This document shows, in pieces, positions 28,937-42,800 of a stretch of 64,000 nt of DNA; the stretch's first letter is position 1; each line of letters begins with the position of its first letter. The notes below the pieces were generated by a model. That model made no database searches. It saw only the letters and a list, made by a program, of their open reading frames with translations, and was not told the DNA's origin. The position numbers and the translations under genes are program-made. The DNA lies in contig JAYJMM010000087.1 in assembly GCA_037349105.1 (NCBI GenBank), positions 1,173,501 through 1,237,500 on the forward strand, in the 5' to 3' direction. Source of the DNA: Limnomonas spitsbergensis. Lineage: Eukaryota; Chlorophyta; Chlorophyceae; Chlamydomonadales.

Positions 28937-31900
28937 CATGTGTGTGGTGCCAGGTGTGTGGTGCCAGGTGTGTGGTGCCAGGTGCGTGGTGACATGTGTG
29001 TGGTGCCAGGTGTGTGGTGCCAGGTGTGTGGTGACATGTGTGTGGTGTCAGGTGTGTGGTGCCAGGTGTGTGGTGCCATGTGTGTGGTGCCAGGTGTGTG
29101 GTGCCAGGTGTGTGGTGCCAGGTGTGTGGTGCCAGGTGCGTGGTGCCAGGTGTGTGGTGCCAGGTGTGTGGTGGCATGTGTGTGGTGTCAGGTGTGTGGT
29201 GACATGTGTGTGGTGTCAGGTGTGTGGTGCCAGGTGTGTGGTGCCAGGTGTGTGGTGCCAGGTGTGTGGTGCCAGGTGTGTGGTGCCAGGTGTGTGGTGC
29301 CAGGTGTGTGGTGCCAGGTGTGTGGTGTCAGGTGTGTGGTGCCAGGTGTGTGGTGACATGTGTGTGGTGCCAGGTGTGTGGTGCCAGGTGTGTGGTGACA
29401 TGTGTGTGGTGCCAGGTGTGTGGTGCCAGGTGTGTGGTGCCAGGTGTGTGGTGACATGTGTGTGGTGCCAGGTGTGTGGTGCCAGGTGTGTGGTGCCAGG
29501 TGCGTGGTGACATGTGTGTGGTGCCAGGTGTGTGGTGCCAGGTGTGTGGTGACATGTGTGTGGTGCCAGGTGTGTGGTGCCAGGTGTGTGGTGCCAGGTG
29601 TGTGGTGCCAGGTGTGTGGTGCCAGGTGTGTGGTGCCAGGTGTGTGGTGCCAGGTGTGTGGTGTCAGGTGTGTGGTGCCAGGTGTGTGGTGACATGTGTG
29701 TGGTGCCAGGTGTGTGGTGCCAGGTGTGTGGTGCCAGGTGTGTGGTGCCAGGTGTGTGGTGCCAGGTGTGTGGTGCCAGGTGTGTGGTGACATGTGTGTG
29801 GTGCCAGGTGTGTGGTGCCAGGTGTGTGGTGACATGTGTGTGGTGCCAGGTGTGTGGTGACATGTGTGTGGTGACATGTGTGTGGTGCCAGGTGTGTGGT
29901 GCCAGGTGTGTGGTGCCAGGTGTGTGGTGCCAGGTGTGTGGTGCCAGGTGTGTGGTGTCAGGTGTGTGGTGTCAGGTGTGTGGTGTCAGGTGTGTGGTGC
30001 CAGGTGTGTGGTGCCAGGTGTGTGGTGACATGTGTGTGGTGCCAGGTGCGTGGTGTCAGGTGTGTGGTGCCAGGTGTGTGGTGCCAGGTGTGTGGTGCCA
30101 GGTGTGTGGTGCCAGGTGTGTGGTGACATGTGTGTGGTGCCAGGTGTGTGGTGCCAGGTGTGTGGTGCCAGGTGTGTGGTGTCGGGTGTGTGGTGCCAGG
30201 TGTGTGGTGCCAGGTGTGTGGTGTCAGGTGTGTGGTGCCAGGTGTGTGGTGCCAGGTGTGTGGTGACATGTGTGTGGTGCCAGGTGTGTGGTGTCAGGCG
30301 TGTGGTATCAGGTGTGTGGTGCCAGGTGTGTGGTGCCAGGTGTGTGGTGCCAGGTGTGTGGTGACATGTGTGTGGTGCCAGGTGTGTGGTGTCAGGTGTG
30401 TGGTGCCAGGTGTGTGGTGCCAGGTGTGTGGTGTCAGGTGTGTGGTGTCAGGTGTGTGGTGCCAGGTGTGTGGTGTCAGGTGTGTGGTGTCAGGTGTGTG
30501 GTGCCAGGTGTGTGGTGACATGTGTGTGGTGTCAGGTGTGTGGTGCCAGGTGTGTGGTGACATGTGTGTGGTGTCAGGTGTGTGGTGCCAGGTGTGTGGT
30601 GTCAGGTGTGTGGTGCCAGGTGTGTGGTGACATGTGTGTGGTGTCAGGTGTGTGGTGCCATGTGTGTGGTGTCAGGTGTGTGGTGCCAGGTGTGTGGTGA
30701 CATGTGTGTGGTGTCAGGTGTGTGGTGCCAGGTGTGTGGTGTCAGGTGTGTGGTGCCAGGTGTGTGGTGACATGTGTGTGGTGTCAGGTGTGTGGTGCCA
30801 GGTGTGTGGTGTCAGGTGTGTGGTGCTAGGTGTGTGGTGCCAGGTGTGTGGTGACATGTGTGTGGTGTCAGGTGTGTGGTGCCAGGTGTGTGGTGACATG
30901 TGTGTGGTGTCAGGTGTGTGGTGACATGTGTGTGGTGTCAGGTGTGTGGTGCCAGGTGTGTGGTGCCAGGTGTGTGGTGTCAGGTGTGTGGTGCCAGGTG
31001 TGTGGTGACATGTGTGTGGTGTCAGGTGTGTGGTGCCAGGTGTGTGGTGTCAGGTGTGTGGTGCCAGGTGTGTGGTGTCAGGTGTGTGGTGACATGTGTG
31101 TGGTGCCAGGTGTGTGGTGCCAGGTGTGTGGTGCCAGGTGTGTGGTGCCAGGTGTGTGGTGCCAGGTGTGTGGTGCCAGGTGTGTGGTGTCAGGTGTGTG
31201 GTGCCAGGTGTGTGGTGCCAGGTGTGTGGTGTCAGGTGCGTGGTGCCAGGTGTGTGGTGCCAGGTGTGTGGTGCCAGGTGTGTGGTGCCAGGTGTGTGGT
31301 GCCAGGTGTGTGGTGCCAGGTGTGTGGTGCCAGGTGTGTGGTGCCAGGTGTGTGGTGCCAGGTGTGTGGTGCCAGGTGTGTGGTGCCAGGTGCGTGGTGC
31401 CAGGTGCGTGGTGCCAGGTGTGTGGTGCCAGGTGCGTGGTGCCAGGTGCGTGGTGCCAGGTGTGTGGTGTCAGGTGTGTGGTGCCAGGTGTGTGGTGTCA
31501 GGTGTGTGGTGCCAGGTGCGTGGTGCCAGGTGTGTGGTGCCAGGTGTGTGGTGCCAGGTGCGTGGTGCCAGGTGTGTGGTGCCAGGTGTGTGGTGCCAGG
31601 TGTGTGGTGCCAGGTGTGTGGTGCCAGGTGTGTGGTGCCAGGTGTGTGGTGCCAGGTGTGTGGTGCCAGGTGTGTGGTGCCAGGTGCGTGGTGCCAGGTG
31701 TGTGGTGCCAGGTGTGTGGTGCCAGGTGTGTGGTGCCAGGTGTGTGGTGCCAGGTGTGTGGTGCCAGGTGTGTGGTGCCAGGTGTGTGGTGCCAGGTGTG
31801 TGGTGCCAGGTGTGTGGTGCCAGGTGCGTGGTGCCAGGTGCGTGGTGCCAGGTGTGTGGTGCCAGGTGCGTGGTGCCAGGTGTGTGGTGCCAGGTGTGTG

Positions 31901-34900
31901 GTGTCAGGTGTGTGGTGCCAGGTGTGTGGTGTCAGGTGTGTGGTGCCAGGTGTGTGGTGCCAGGTGTGTGGTGCCAGGTGCGTGGTGCCAGGTGCGTGGT
32001 GCCAGGTGTGTGGTGCCAGGTGCGTGGTGCCAGGTGTGTGGTGCCAGGTGCGTGGTGCCAGGTGTGTGGTGCCAGGTGTGTGGTGCCAGGTGCGTGGTGT
32101 CAGGTGTGTGGTGCCAGGTGTGTGGTGACATGTGTGTGGTGCCAGGTGTGTGGTGCCAGGTGTGTGGTGCCAGGTGCGTGGTGACATGTGTGTGGTGCCA
32201 GGTGTGTGGTGCCAGGTGTGTGGTGACATGTGTGTGGTGTCAGGTGTGTGGTGCCAGGTGTGTGGTGCCAGGTGCGTGGTGCCAGGTGTGTGGTGCCAGG
32301 TGTGTGGTGCCAGGTGTGTGGTGCCAGGTGCGTGGTGCCAGGTGTGTGGTGCCAGGTGTGTGGTGGCATGTGTGTGGTGTCAGGTGTGTGGTGACATGTG
32401 TGTGGTGTCAGGTGTGTGGTGCCAGGTGTGTGGTGCCAGGTGTGTGGTGCCAGGTGTGTGGTGCCAGGTGTGTGGTGCCAGGTGTGTGGTGCCAGGTGTG
32501 TGGTGCCAGGTGTGTGGTGTCAGGTGTGTGGTGCCATGTGTGTGGTGACATGTGTGTGGTGCCAGGTGTGTGGTGCCAGGTGTGTGGTGACATGTGTGTG
32601 GTGCCAGGTGTGTGGTGCCAGGTGTGTGGTGCCAGGTGTGTGGTGACATGTGTGTGGTGCCAGGTGTGTGGTGCCAGGTGTGTGGTGCCAGGTGTGTGGT
32701 GACATGTGTGTGGTGCCAGGTGTGTGGTGCCAGGTGTGTGGTGACATGTGTGTGGTGCCAGGTGTGTGGTGCCAGGTGTGTGGTGCCAGGTGTGTGGTGC
32801 CATGTGTGTGGTGCCAGGTGTGTGGTGCCAGGTGTGTGGTGTCAGGTGTGTGGTGCCAGGTGTGTGGTGACATGTGTGTGGTGCCAGGTGTGTGGTGCCA
32901 GGTGTGTGGTGCCAGGTGTGTGGTGCCAGGTGTGTGGTGCCAGGTGTGTGGTGCCAGGTGTGTGGTGACATGTGTGTGGTGCCAGGTGTGTGGTGCCAGG
33001 TGTGTGGTGACATGTGTGTGGTGCCAGGTGTGTGGTGACATGTGTGTGGTGACATGTGTGTGGTGCCAGGTGTGTGGTGCCAGGTGTGTGGTGCCAGGTG
33101 TGTGGTGCCAGGTGTGTGGTGCCAGGTGCGTGGTGTCAGGTGTGTGGTGTCAGGTGTGTGGTGTCAGGTGTGTGGTGCCAGGTGTGTGGTGCCAGGTGTG
33201 TGGTGACATGTGTGTGGTGCCAGGTGCGTGGTGTCAGGTGTGTGGTGCCAGGTGTGTGGTGCCAGGTGTGTGGTGCCAGGTGTGTGGTGCCAGGTGTGTG
33301 GTGACATGTGTGTGGTGCCAGGTGTGTGGTGCCAGGTGTGTGGTGCCAGGTGTGTGGTGTCAGGTGTGTGGTGCCAGGTGTGTGGTGCCAGGTGTGTGGT
33401 GTCAGGTGTGTGGTGCCAGGTGTGTGGTGCCAGGTGTGTGGTGACATGTGTGTGGTGCCAGGTGTGTGGTGTCAGGCGTGTGGTATCAGGTGTGTGGTGC
33501 CAGGTGTGTGGTGCCAGGTGTGTGGTGCCAGGTGTGTGGTGACATGTGTGTGGTGCCAGGTGTGTGGTGTCAGGTGTGTGGTGCCAGGTGTGTGGTGCCA
33601 GGTGTGTGGTGTCAGGTGTGTGGTGTCAGGTGTGTGGTGCCAGGTGTGTGGTGTCAGGTGTGTGGTGTCAGGTGTGTGGTGCCAGGTGTGTGGTGACATG
33701 TGTGTGGTGTCAGGTGTGTGGTGCCAGGTGTGTGGTGACATGTGTGTGGTGTCAGGTGTGTGGTGCCAGGTGTGTGGTGTCAGGTGTGTGGTGCCAGGTG
33801 TGTGGTGACATGTGTGTGGTGTCAGGTGTGTGGTGCCAGGTGTGTGGTGTCAGGTGTGTGGTGCCAGGTGTGTGGTGACATGTGTGTGGTGTCAGGTGTG
33901 TGGTGCCAGGTGTGTGGTGTCAGGTGTGTGGTGCCAGGTGTGTGGTGACATGTGTGTGGTGTCAGGTGTGTGGTGCCAGGTGTGTGGTGTCAGGTGTGTG
34001 GTGCCAGGTGTGTGGTGCCAGGTGTGTGGTGACATGTGTGTGGTGTCAGGTGTGTGGTGCCAGGTGTGTGGTGACATGTGTGTGGTGTCAGGTGTGTGGT
34101 GACATGTGTGTGGTGTCAGGTGTGTGGTGCCAGGTGTGTGGTGCCAGGTGTGTGGTGTCAGGTGTGTGGTGCCAGGTGTGTGGTGACATGTGTGTGGTGT
34201 CAGGTGTGTGGTGCCAGGTGTGTGGTGCCAGGTGTGTGGTGCCAGGTGTGTGGTGTCAGGTGTGTGGTGACATGTGTGTGGTGCCAGGTGTGTGGTGCCA
34301 GGTGTGTGGTGCCAGGTGTGTGGTGACATGTGTGTGGTGCCAGGTGTGTGGTGTCAGGTGTGTGGTGACATGTGTGTGGTGCCAGGTGTGTGGTGACATG
34401 TGTGTGGTGTCAGGTGTGTGGTGTCAGGTGTGTGGTGCCAGGTATGTGGTGACATGTGTGTGGTGCCAGGTGTGTGGTGTCAGGTGTGTGGTGTCAAGTG
34501 TTTGGTGCCAGGTGTGTGGTGCCAGGTGTGTGGTGTCAGGTGTGTGGTGTCAGGTGTGTGGTGACAGGTGTGTGGTGCCAGGTGTGTGGTGCCAGGTGTG
34601 TGGTGACATGTGTGTGGTGCCAGGTGTGTGGTGTCAGGTGTGTGGTGTCAGGTGTGTGGTGTCAGGTGTGTGGTGTCAGGTGTGTGGTGCCAGGTAGGTG
34701 GTGACATGTGTGTGGTGTCATGTGCGTGGTGCCAGGTGTGTGGTGCCAGGTGTGTGGTGCCAGGTGTGTGGTGTCAGGTGTTTGGTGCCAGGTGTGTGGT
34801 GCCAGGTGTGTGGTGCCAGGTGTGTGGTGTCAGGTGTGTGGTGTCATGTGTGTGGTGCCAGGTGTGTGGTGCCATGTGTGTGGTGCCATGTGTGTGGTGA

Positions 34901-36730
34901 CATGTGTGTGGTGCCAGGTGTGTGGTGTCAGGTGTGTGGTGTCAGGTGTGTGGTGTCAGGTGTGTGGTGCCAGGTGTGTGGTGTCAGGTGTGTGGTGCCA
35001 GGTGTGTGGTGCCAGGTGTGTGGTGCCAGGTGTGTGGTGCCAGGTGTGTGGTGACATGTGTGTGGTGACATGTGTGTGGTGCCAGGTGTGTGGTGCTAGG
35101 TGCGTGGTGCCAGGTGTGTGGTGCCAGGTGCGTGGTGTCAGGTGCGTGGTGCCAGGTGTGTGGTGCCAGGTGTGTGGTGTCAGGTGTGTGGTGTCAGGTG
35201 TGTGGTGCCAGGTGTGTGGTGACATGTGTGTGGTGCCAGGTGTGTGGTGCCAGGTGTGTGGTGTCAGGTGTGTGGTGCCAGGTGTGTGGTGCCAGGTGTG
35301 TGGTGTCAGGTGTGTGGTGTCAGGTGTGTGGTGACATGTGTGTGGTGCCAGGTGTGTGGTGTCAGGTGTGTGGTGTCAGGTGTGTGGTGTCAGGTGTGTG
35401 GTGTCAGGTGTGTGGTGCCAGGTGTGTGGTGACATGTGTGTGGTGTCAGGTGTGTGGTGCCAGGTTTGTGATGTCAGGTGTGTGGTGCCAGGTGTGTGGT
35501 GCCAGGTGTGTGGTGACATGTGTGTGGTGTCAGGTGTGTGGTGCCAGGTGTGTGGTGACATGTGTGTGGTGTCAGGTGTGTGGTGACATGTGTGTGGTGT
35601 CAGGTGTGTGGTGCCAGGTGTGTGGTGTCAGGTGTGTGGTGCCAGGTGTGTGGTGCCAGGTGTGTGGTGACATGTGTGTGGTGTCAGGTGTGTGGTGCCA
35701 GGTGTGTGGTGCCAGGTGTGTGGTGCCAGGTGTGTGGTGTCAGGTGTGTGGTGACATGTGTGTGGTGCCAGGTGTGTGGTGCCAGGTGTGTGGTTCCAGG
35801 TGTGTGGTGACATGTGTGTGGTGCCAGGTGTGTGGTGTCAGGTGTGTGGTGACATGTGTGTGGTGCCAGGTGTGTGGTGACATGTGTGTGGTGTCAGGTG
35901 TGTGGTGCCAGGTGTGTGGTGTCAGGTGTGTGGTGCCAGGTGTGTGGTGACATGTGTGTGGTGCCAGGTGTGTGGTGTCAGGTGTGTGGTGTCAGGTGTG
36001 TGGTGCCATGTGTGTGGTGCCAGGTGTGTGGTGTCAGGTGTGTGGTGTCAGGTGTGTGGTGCCAGGTGTGTGGTGCCAGGTGTGTGGTGCCAGGTGTGTG
36101 GTGACATGTGTGTGGTGCCAGGTGTGTGGTGTCAGGTGTGTGGTGTCAGGTGTGTGGTGTCAGGTGTGTGGTGTCAGGTGTGTGGTGCCAGGTGTGTGGT
36201 GACATGTGTGTGGTGTCAGGTGTGTGGTGCCAGGTGTGTGGTGCCAGGTGTGTGGTGTCAGGTGTTTGGTGCCAAGTGTGTGGTGCCAGGTGTGTGGTGC
36301 CATGTGTGTGGTGTCAGGTGTGTGGTGTCATGTGTGTGGTGCCAGGTGTGTGGTGCCAGGTGTGTGGTGCCAGGTGTGTGGTGACATGTGTGTGGTGCCA
36401 GGTGTGTGGTGTCAGGTGTGTGATGTCAGGTGTGTGGTGTCAGGTGTGTGGTGCCAGGTGATTGGTGACATTTGTGTGGTGCCAGGTGTGTGGTGCCAGG
36501 TGTGTGGTGCCAGGTGTGTGGTGTCAGGTGTGTGGTGTCAGGTGTGTGGTGACATGTGTGTGGTGACATGTGTGTGGTGCCAGGTGTGTGGTGCCAGGTG
36601 TGTGGTGCCAGGTGTGTGGTGTCAGGTGTGTGGTGCCAGGTGTGTGGTGCCAGGTGTGTGGTGTCAGGTGTGTGGTGTCAGGTGTGTGGTGTCAGGTGTG
36701 TGGTGTCAGGTGTGTGGTGTCAGGTGTGTG
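28908..36730 (+). repeat. Array block E, second acatg/tcagg-rich domain
   Basis: Contains copies of blocks B and C. Internally, ggtggca (29170 to 32362, 3,192 bp) and ggtatcagg (30297 to 33475, 3,178 bp) define a repeat of about 227-228 units that starts within block B-type sequence and includes a cgtgg-rich insert (about 31100-32100). Confidence 0.8.
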
Positions 36731-36829
36731 GTGCCAGACGTGTGTGGTGACATGTGTGTGGTGCCAGGTGTGTGGTGCCAGGTGTGTGGTGACATGTGTG
36801 TGGTGCCAGGTGTGTGGTGTCAGGCGTGT

Positions 36830-39800
36830 GGTATCAGGTGTGTGGTGCCAGGTGTGTGGTGCCAGGTGTGTGGTGCCAGGTGTGTGGTGTCAGGTATGTG
36901 GTGTCAGGTGTGTGGTGCCAGGTGTGTGGTGCCAGGTGTGTGGTGCCAGGTGTGTGGTGCCAGGTGTGTGGTGCCAGGTGTGTGGTGCCAGGTGTGTGGT
37001 GCCAGGTGTGTGGTGCCATGTGTGTGGTGCCAGGTGTGTGGTGCCAGGTGTGTGGTGCAAGGTGTGTGGTGCCAGGTGTGTGGTGCCAGGTGTGTGGTGC
37101 CAGGTATGTGGTGTCAGGTGTGTGGTGTCAGGTGTGTGGTTCCAGGTGTGTGGTTCCAGGTATGTGGTGCCAGGTGTGTGGTGCCAGGTGTGTGGTGCCA
37201 GGTGTGTGGTGCCAAGTGTGTGGTGTCAGGTGTGTGGTGTCAGGTGTGTGGTGCCAGGTGTGTGGTGACAGGTAAGTGGTGCCAGGTGTGTGGTGCCAGG
37301 TGTGTGGTGCCAGGTGTGTGGTGCCAGGTGCGTGGTGCCAGGTGTGTGGTGCCAGGTGCGTGGTGCCAGGTGTGTGGTGCCAGGTGTGTGGTGCCAGGTG
37401 TGTGGTGCCATGTGTGTGGTGCCATGTGTGTGGTGCCAGGTGTGTGGTGCCAGGTGTGTGGTGCCAGGTGTGTGGTGTCAGGTGTGTGGTGCCAGGTGTG
37501 TGGTGCCAGGTGTGTGGTGCCAGGTGTGTGGTGCCAGGTGTGTGGTGTCAGGTGTGTGGTGCCAGGTGTGTGGTGTCAGGTGTGTGGTGCCAGGTGTGTG
37601 GTGCCAGGTGTGTGGTGCCAGGTGTGTGGTGCCAGGTGTGTGGTGCCAGGTGTGTGGTGCCAGGTGTGTGGTGCCAGGTGTGTGGTGCCAGGTATGTGGT
37701 GCCGGGTATGTGGTGCCAGGTGTGTGGTGCCAGGTGTGTGGTGCCAGGTGTGTGGTGCCAGTTGTGTGGTGCCAGTTGTGTGGTGCCAGGTGTGTGGTGC
37801 CAGGTGTGTGGTGCCAGGTGTGTGGTGCCAGGTGTGTGGTGCCAGGTGTGTGGTGCCAGGTGTGTGGTGCCAGGTGTGTGGTGCCAGGTGTGTGGTGCCA
37901 GGTGTGTGGTGCCAGGTGTGTGGTGTCAGGTGTGTGGTGCCAGGTGTGTGGTGCCAGGTATGTGGTGCCAGGTGTGTGGTGCCAGGTGTGTGGTGCCAGG
38001 TGCGTGGGTCCAGGTGTGTGGTGCCAGGTGTGTGGTGCCAGGTATGTGGTGCCAGGTGTGTGGTGCCAGGTGTGTGGTGCCAGGTGTGTGGTGCCAGGTG
38101 TGTGGTGCCAGGTATGTGGTGCCAGGTGTGTGGTGCCAGGTGTGTGGTGTCAGGTGTGTGGTGCCAGGTGTGTGGTGCCAGGTGTGTGGTGCCAGGTATG
38201 TGGTGCCAGGTGTGTGGTGCCAGGTGTGTGGTGCCAGGTGTGTGGTGCCAGGTATGTGGTGCCAGGTGTGTGGTGCCAGGTGTGTGGTGCCAGGTGTGTG
38301 GTGCCAGGTGTGTGGTGCCAGGTGTGTGGTGTCAGGTGTGTGGTGCCAGGTGTGTGGTGCCAGGTGTGTGGTGCCAGGTGTGTGGTGCCAGGTATGTGGT
38401 GCCAGGTGTGTGGTGCTAGGTGTGTGGTGCCAGGTGTATGGTGCCAGGTATGTGGTGCCAGGTGTGTGGTGCCAGGTGTGTGGTGCCAGGTGTGTGGTGT
38501 CAGGTGTGTGGTGCCAGGTGTGTGGTGCCAGGTGTGTGGTGCCAGGTGTGTGGTGCCAGGTGTGTGGTGTCAGGTGTGTGGTGTCAGGTGTGTGGTGCCA
38601 GGTGTGTGGTGTCAGGTGTGTGGTGACATGTGTGTGGTGCCAGGTGTGTGGTGCCAGGTGTGTGGTGCCAGGTGTGTGGTGCCAGGTGCGTGGTGCCAGG
38701 TGTGTGGTGCCAGGTGCGTGGTGCCAGGTGCGTGGTGCCAGGTGTGTGGTGCCATGTGTGTGGTGCCAGGTGTGTGGTGCCAGGTGTGTGGTGCCAGGTG
38801 TGTGGTGCCAGGTGTGTGGTGCCAGGTGTGTGGTGACATGTGTGTGGTGTCAGGTGTGTGGTGACATGTGTGTGGTGCCAGGTGTGTGGTGCCAGGTGTG
38901 TGGTGCCAGGTGTGTGGTGACATGTGTGTGGTGCCAGGTGTGTGGTGCCAGGTGTGTGGTGCCAGGTGTGTGGTGCCAGGTGTGTGGTGCCAGGTGTGTG
39001 GTGACATGTGTGTGGTGCCAGGTGTGTGGTGCCAGGTGTGTGGTGCCAGGTGTGTGGTGCCAGGTGCGTGGTGCCAGGTGCGTGGTGCCAGGTGTGTGGT
39101 GCCAGGTGTGTGGTGTCAGGTGCGTGGTGCCAGGTGTGTGGTGCCAGGTGCGTGGTGCCAGGTGTGTGGTGCCAGGTGTGTGGTGCCAGGTGCGTGGTGC
39201 CAGGTGTGTGGTGCCAGGTGTGTGGTGCCAGGTGTGTGGTGCCAGGTGTGTGGTGCCAGGTGCGTGGTGCCAGGTGTGTGGTGCCAGGTGTGTGGTGCCA
39301 TGTGTGTGGTGTCAGGTGTGTGGTGCCAGGTGCGTGGTGCCAGGTGTGTGGTGCCAGGTGTGTGGTGCCAGGTGTGTGGTGCCAGGTGTGTGGTGCCAGG
39401 TGTGTGGTGCCAGGTGTGTGGTGCCATGTGTGTGGTGTCAGGTGTGTGGTGCCAGGTGTGTGGTGCCAGGTATGTGGTGCCAGGTGTGTGGTGCCAGGTG
39501 TGTGGTGCCAGGTGCGTGGGTCCAGGTGTGTGGTGCCAGGTGTGTGGTGCCAGGTATGTGGTGCCAGGTGTGTGGTGCCAGGTGTGTGGTGCCAGGTGTG
39601 TGGTGCCAGGTGTGTGGTGCCAGGTGTGTGGTGCCAGGTGTGTGGTGCCAGGTGTGTGGTGTCAGGTGTGTGGTGCCAGGTGTGTGGTGCCAGGTGTGTG
39701 GTGCCAGGTGTGTGGTGCCAGGTGTGTGGTGCCAGGTGTGTGGTGCCAGGTGTGTGGTGCCAGGTGTGTGGTGCCAGGTGTGTGGTGCCAGGTGTGTGGT

Positions 39801-42800
39801 GCCAGGTGTGTGGTGCCAGGTGTGTGGTGCCAGGTGTGTGGTGTCAGGTGTGTGGTGCCAGGTGTGTGGTGCCAGGTGTGTAGTGCCAGGTGTGTGGTGC
39901 CAGGTATGTGGTGCCAGGTGTGTGGTGCTAGGTGTGTGGTGCCAGGTGTATGGTGCCAGGTATGTGGTGCCAGGTGTGTGGTGCCAGGTGTGTGGTGCCA
40001 GGTGTGTGGTGTCAGGTGTGTGGTGCCAGGTGTGTGGTGCCAGGTGTGTGGTGCCAGGTGTGTGGTGTCAGGTGTGTGGTGTCAGGTGTGTGGTGCCAGG
40101 TGTGTGGTGCCAGGTGTGTGGTGCCAGGTGTGTGGTGCCAGGTGTGTGGTGCCAGGTGTGTGGTGCCAGGTATGTGGTGCCAGGTGTGTGGTGCCATGTG
40201 TGTGGTGCCAGGTGTGTGGTGCCAGGTGTGTGGTGCAAGGTGTGTGGTGCCAGGTGTGTGGTGCCAGGTGTGTGGTGCCAGGTATGTGGTGTCATGTGTG
40301 TGGTGTCAGGTGTGTGGTTCCAGGTGTGTGGTTCCAGGTATGTGGTGCCAGGTGTGTGGTGCCAGGTGTGTGGTGCCAGGTGTGTGGTGCCAAGTGTGTG
40401 GTGTCAGGTGTGTGGTGTCAGGTGTGTGGTGCCAGGTGTGTGGTGACAGGTAAGTGGTGCCAGGTGTGTGGTGCCAGGTGTGTGGTGCCAGGTGTGTGGT
40501 GTCAGGTGCGTGGTGCCAGGTGTGTGGTGCCAGGTGCGTGGTGCCAGGTGTGTGGTGCCAGGTGTGTGGTGCCAGGTGTGTGGTGCCATGTGTGTGGTGC
40601 CATGTGTGTGGTGCCAGGTGTGTGGTGCCAGGTGTGTGGTGCCAGGTGTGTGGTGTCAGGTGTGTGGTGCCAGGTGTGTGGTGCCAGGTGTGTGGTGCCA
40701 GGTGTGTGGTGCCAGGTGTGTGGTGTCAGGTGTGTGGTGCCAGGTGTGTGGTGTCAGGTGTGTGGTGCCAGGTGTGTGGTGCCAGGTGTGTGGTGCCAGG
40801 TGTGTGGTGCCAGGTGTGTGGTGCCAGGTGTGTGGTGCCAGGTGTGTGGTGCCAGGTGTGTGGTGCCAGGTATGTGGTGCCGGGTATGTGGTGCCAGGTG
40901 TGTGGTGCCAGGTGTGTGGTGCCAGGTGTGTGGTGCCAGTTGTGTGGTGCCAGGTGTGTGGTGCCAGGTGTGTGGTGCCAGGTGTGTGGTGCCAGGTGTG
41001 TGGTGCCAGGTGTGTGGTGCCAGGTGTGTGGTGCCAGGTGTGTGGTGCCAGGTGTGTGGTGCCAGGTGTGTGGTGCCAGGTGTGTGGTGCCAGGTGTGTG
41101 GTGTCAGGTGTGTGGTGCCAGGTGTGTGGTGCCAGGTATGTGGTGCCAGGTGTGTGGTGCCAGGTGTGTGGTGCCAGGTGCGTGGGTCCAGGTGTGTGGT
41201 GCCAGGTGTGTGGTGCCAGGTATGTGGTGCCAGGTGTGTGGTGCCAGGTGTGTGGTGCCAGGTGTGTGGTGCCAGGTATGTGGTGCCAGGTGTGTGGTGC
41301 CAGGTGTGTGGTGTCAGGTGTGTGGTGCCAGGTGTGTGGTGCCAGGTGTGTGGTGCCAGGTGTGTGGTGCCATGTGTGTGGTGCCAGGTGTGTGGTGCCA
41401 GGTGTGTGGTGCCAGGTGTGTGGTGCCAGGTGTGTGGTGCCAGGTGTGTGGTGCCAGGTGTGTGGTGCCAGGTGTGTGGTGCCAGGTGTGTGGTGTCAGG
41501 TGTGTGGTGCCAGGTGTGTGGTGCCAGGTGTGTGGTGCCAGGTGTGTGGTGCCAGGTATGTGGTGCCAGGTGTGTGGTGCTAGGTGTGTGGTGCCAGGTG
41601 TATGGTGCCAGGTATGTGGTGCCAGGTGTGTGGTGCCAGGTGTGTGGTGCCAGGTGTGTGGTGTCAGGTGTGTGGTGCCAGGTGTGTGGTGCCAGGTGTG
41701 TGGTGCCAGGTGTGTGGTGCCAGGTGTGTGGTGCCAGGTGTGTGGTGTCAGGTGTGTGGTGTCAGGTGTGTGGTGCCAGGTGTGTGGTGTCAGGTGTGTG
41801 GTGACATGTGTGTGGTGCCAGGTGTGTGGTGCCAGGTGTGTGGTGCCAGGTGTGTGGTGCCAGGTGCGTGGTGCCAGGTGTGTGGTGCCAGGTGCGTGGT
41901 GCCAGGTGCGTGGTGCCAGGTGTGTGGTGCCATGTGCGTGGTGCCAGGTGTGTGGTGCCAGGTGTGTGGTGCCAGGTGTGTGGTGCCAGGTGTGTGGTGC
42001 CAGGTGTGTGGTGACATGTGTGTGGTGTCAGGTGTGTGGTGACATGTGTGTGGTGCCAGGTGTGTGGTGCCAGGTGTGTGGTGCCAGGTGTGTGGTGACA
42101 TGTGAGTGGTGCCAGGTGTGTGGTGCCAGGTGTGTGGTGCCAGGTGTGTGGTGCCAGGTGTGTGGTGCCAGGTGTGTGGTGACATGTGTGTGGTGCCAGG
42201 TGTGTGGTGCCAGGTGTGTGGTGCCAGGTGTGTGGTGCCAGGTGCGTGGTGCCAGGTGTGTGGTGCCAGGTGTGTGGTGCCAGGTGTGTGGTGTCAGGTG
42301 CGTGGTGCCAGGTGTGTGGTGCCAGGTGCGTGGTGCCAGGTGTGTGGTGCCAGGTGTGTGGTGCCAGGTGCGTGGTGCCAGGTGTGTGGTGCCAGGTGTG
42401 TGGTGCCAGGTGTGTGGTGCCAGGTGTGTGGTGCCAGGTGCGTGGTGCCAGGTGTGTGGTGCCAGGTGTGTGGTGCCATGTGTGTGGTGTCAGGTGTGTG
42501 GTGCCAGGTGCGTGGTGCCAGGTGTGTGGTGCCAGGTGTGTGGTGCCAGGTGTGTGGTGCCAGGTGTGTGGTGACATGTGTGTGGTGCCAGGTGTGTGGT
42601 GCCAGGTGTGTGGTGCCAGGTGTGTGGTGCCAGGTGTGTGGTGCCAGGTGTGTGGTGCCAGGTGTGTGGTGCCAGGTGTGTGGTGTCAGGTGTGTGGTGC
42701 CAGGTGTGTGGTGCCAGGTGTGTGGTGCCAGGTGTGTGGTGCCAGGTGTGTGGTGCCAGGTGCGTGGGTCCAGGTGTGTGGTGCCAGGTGTGTGGTGCCA

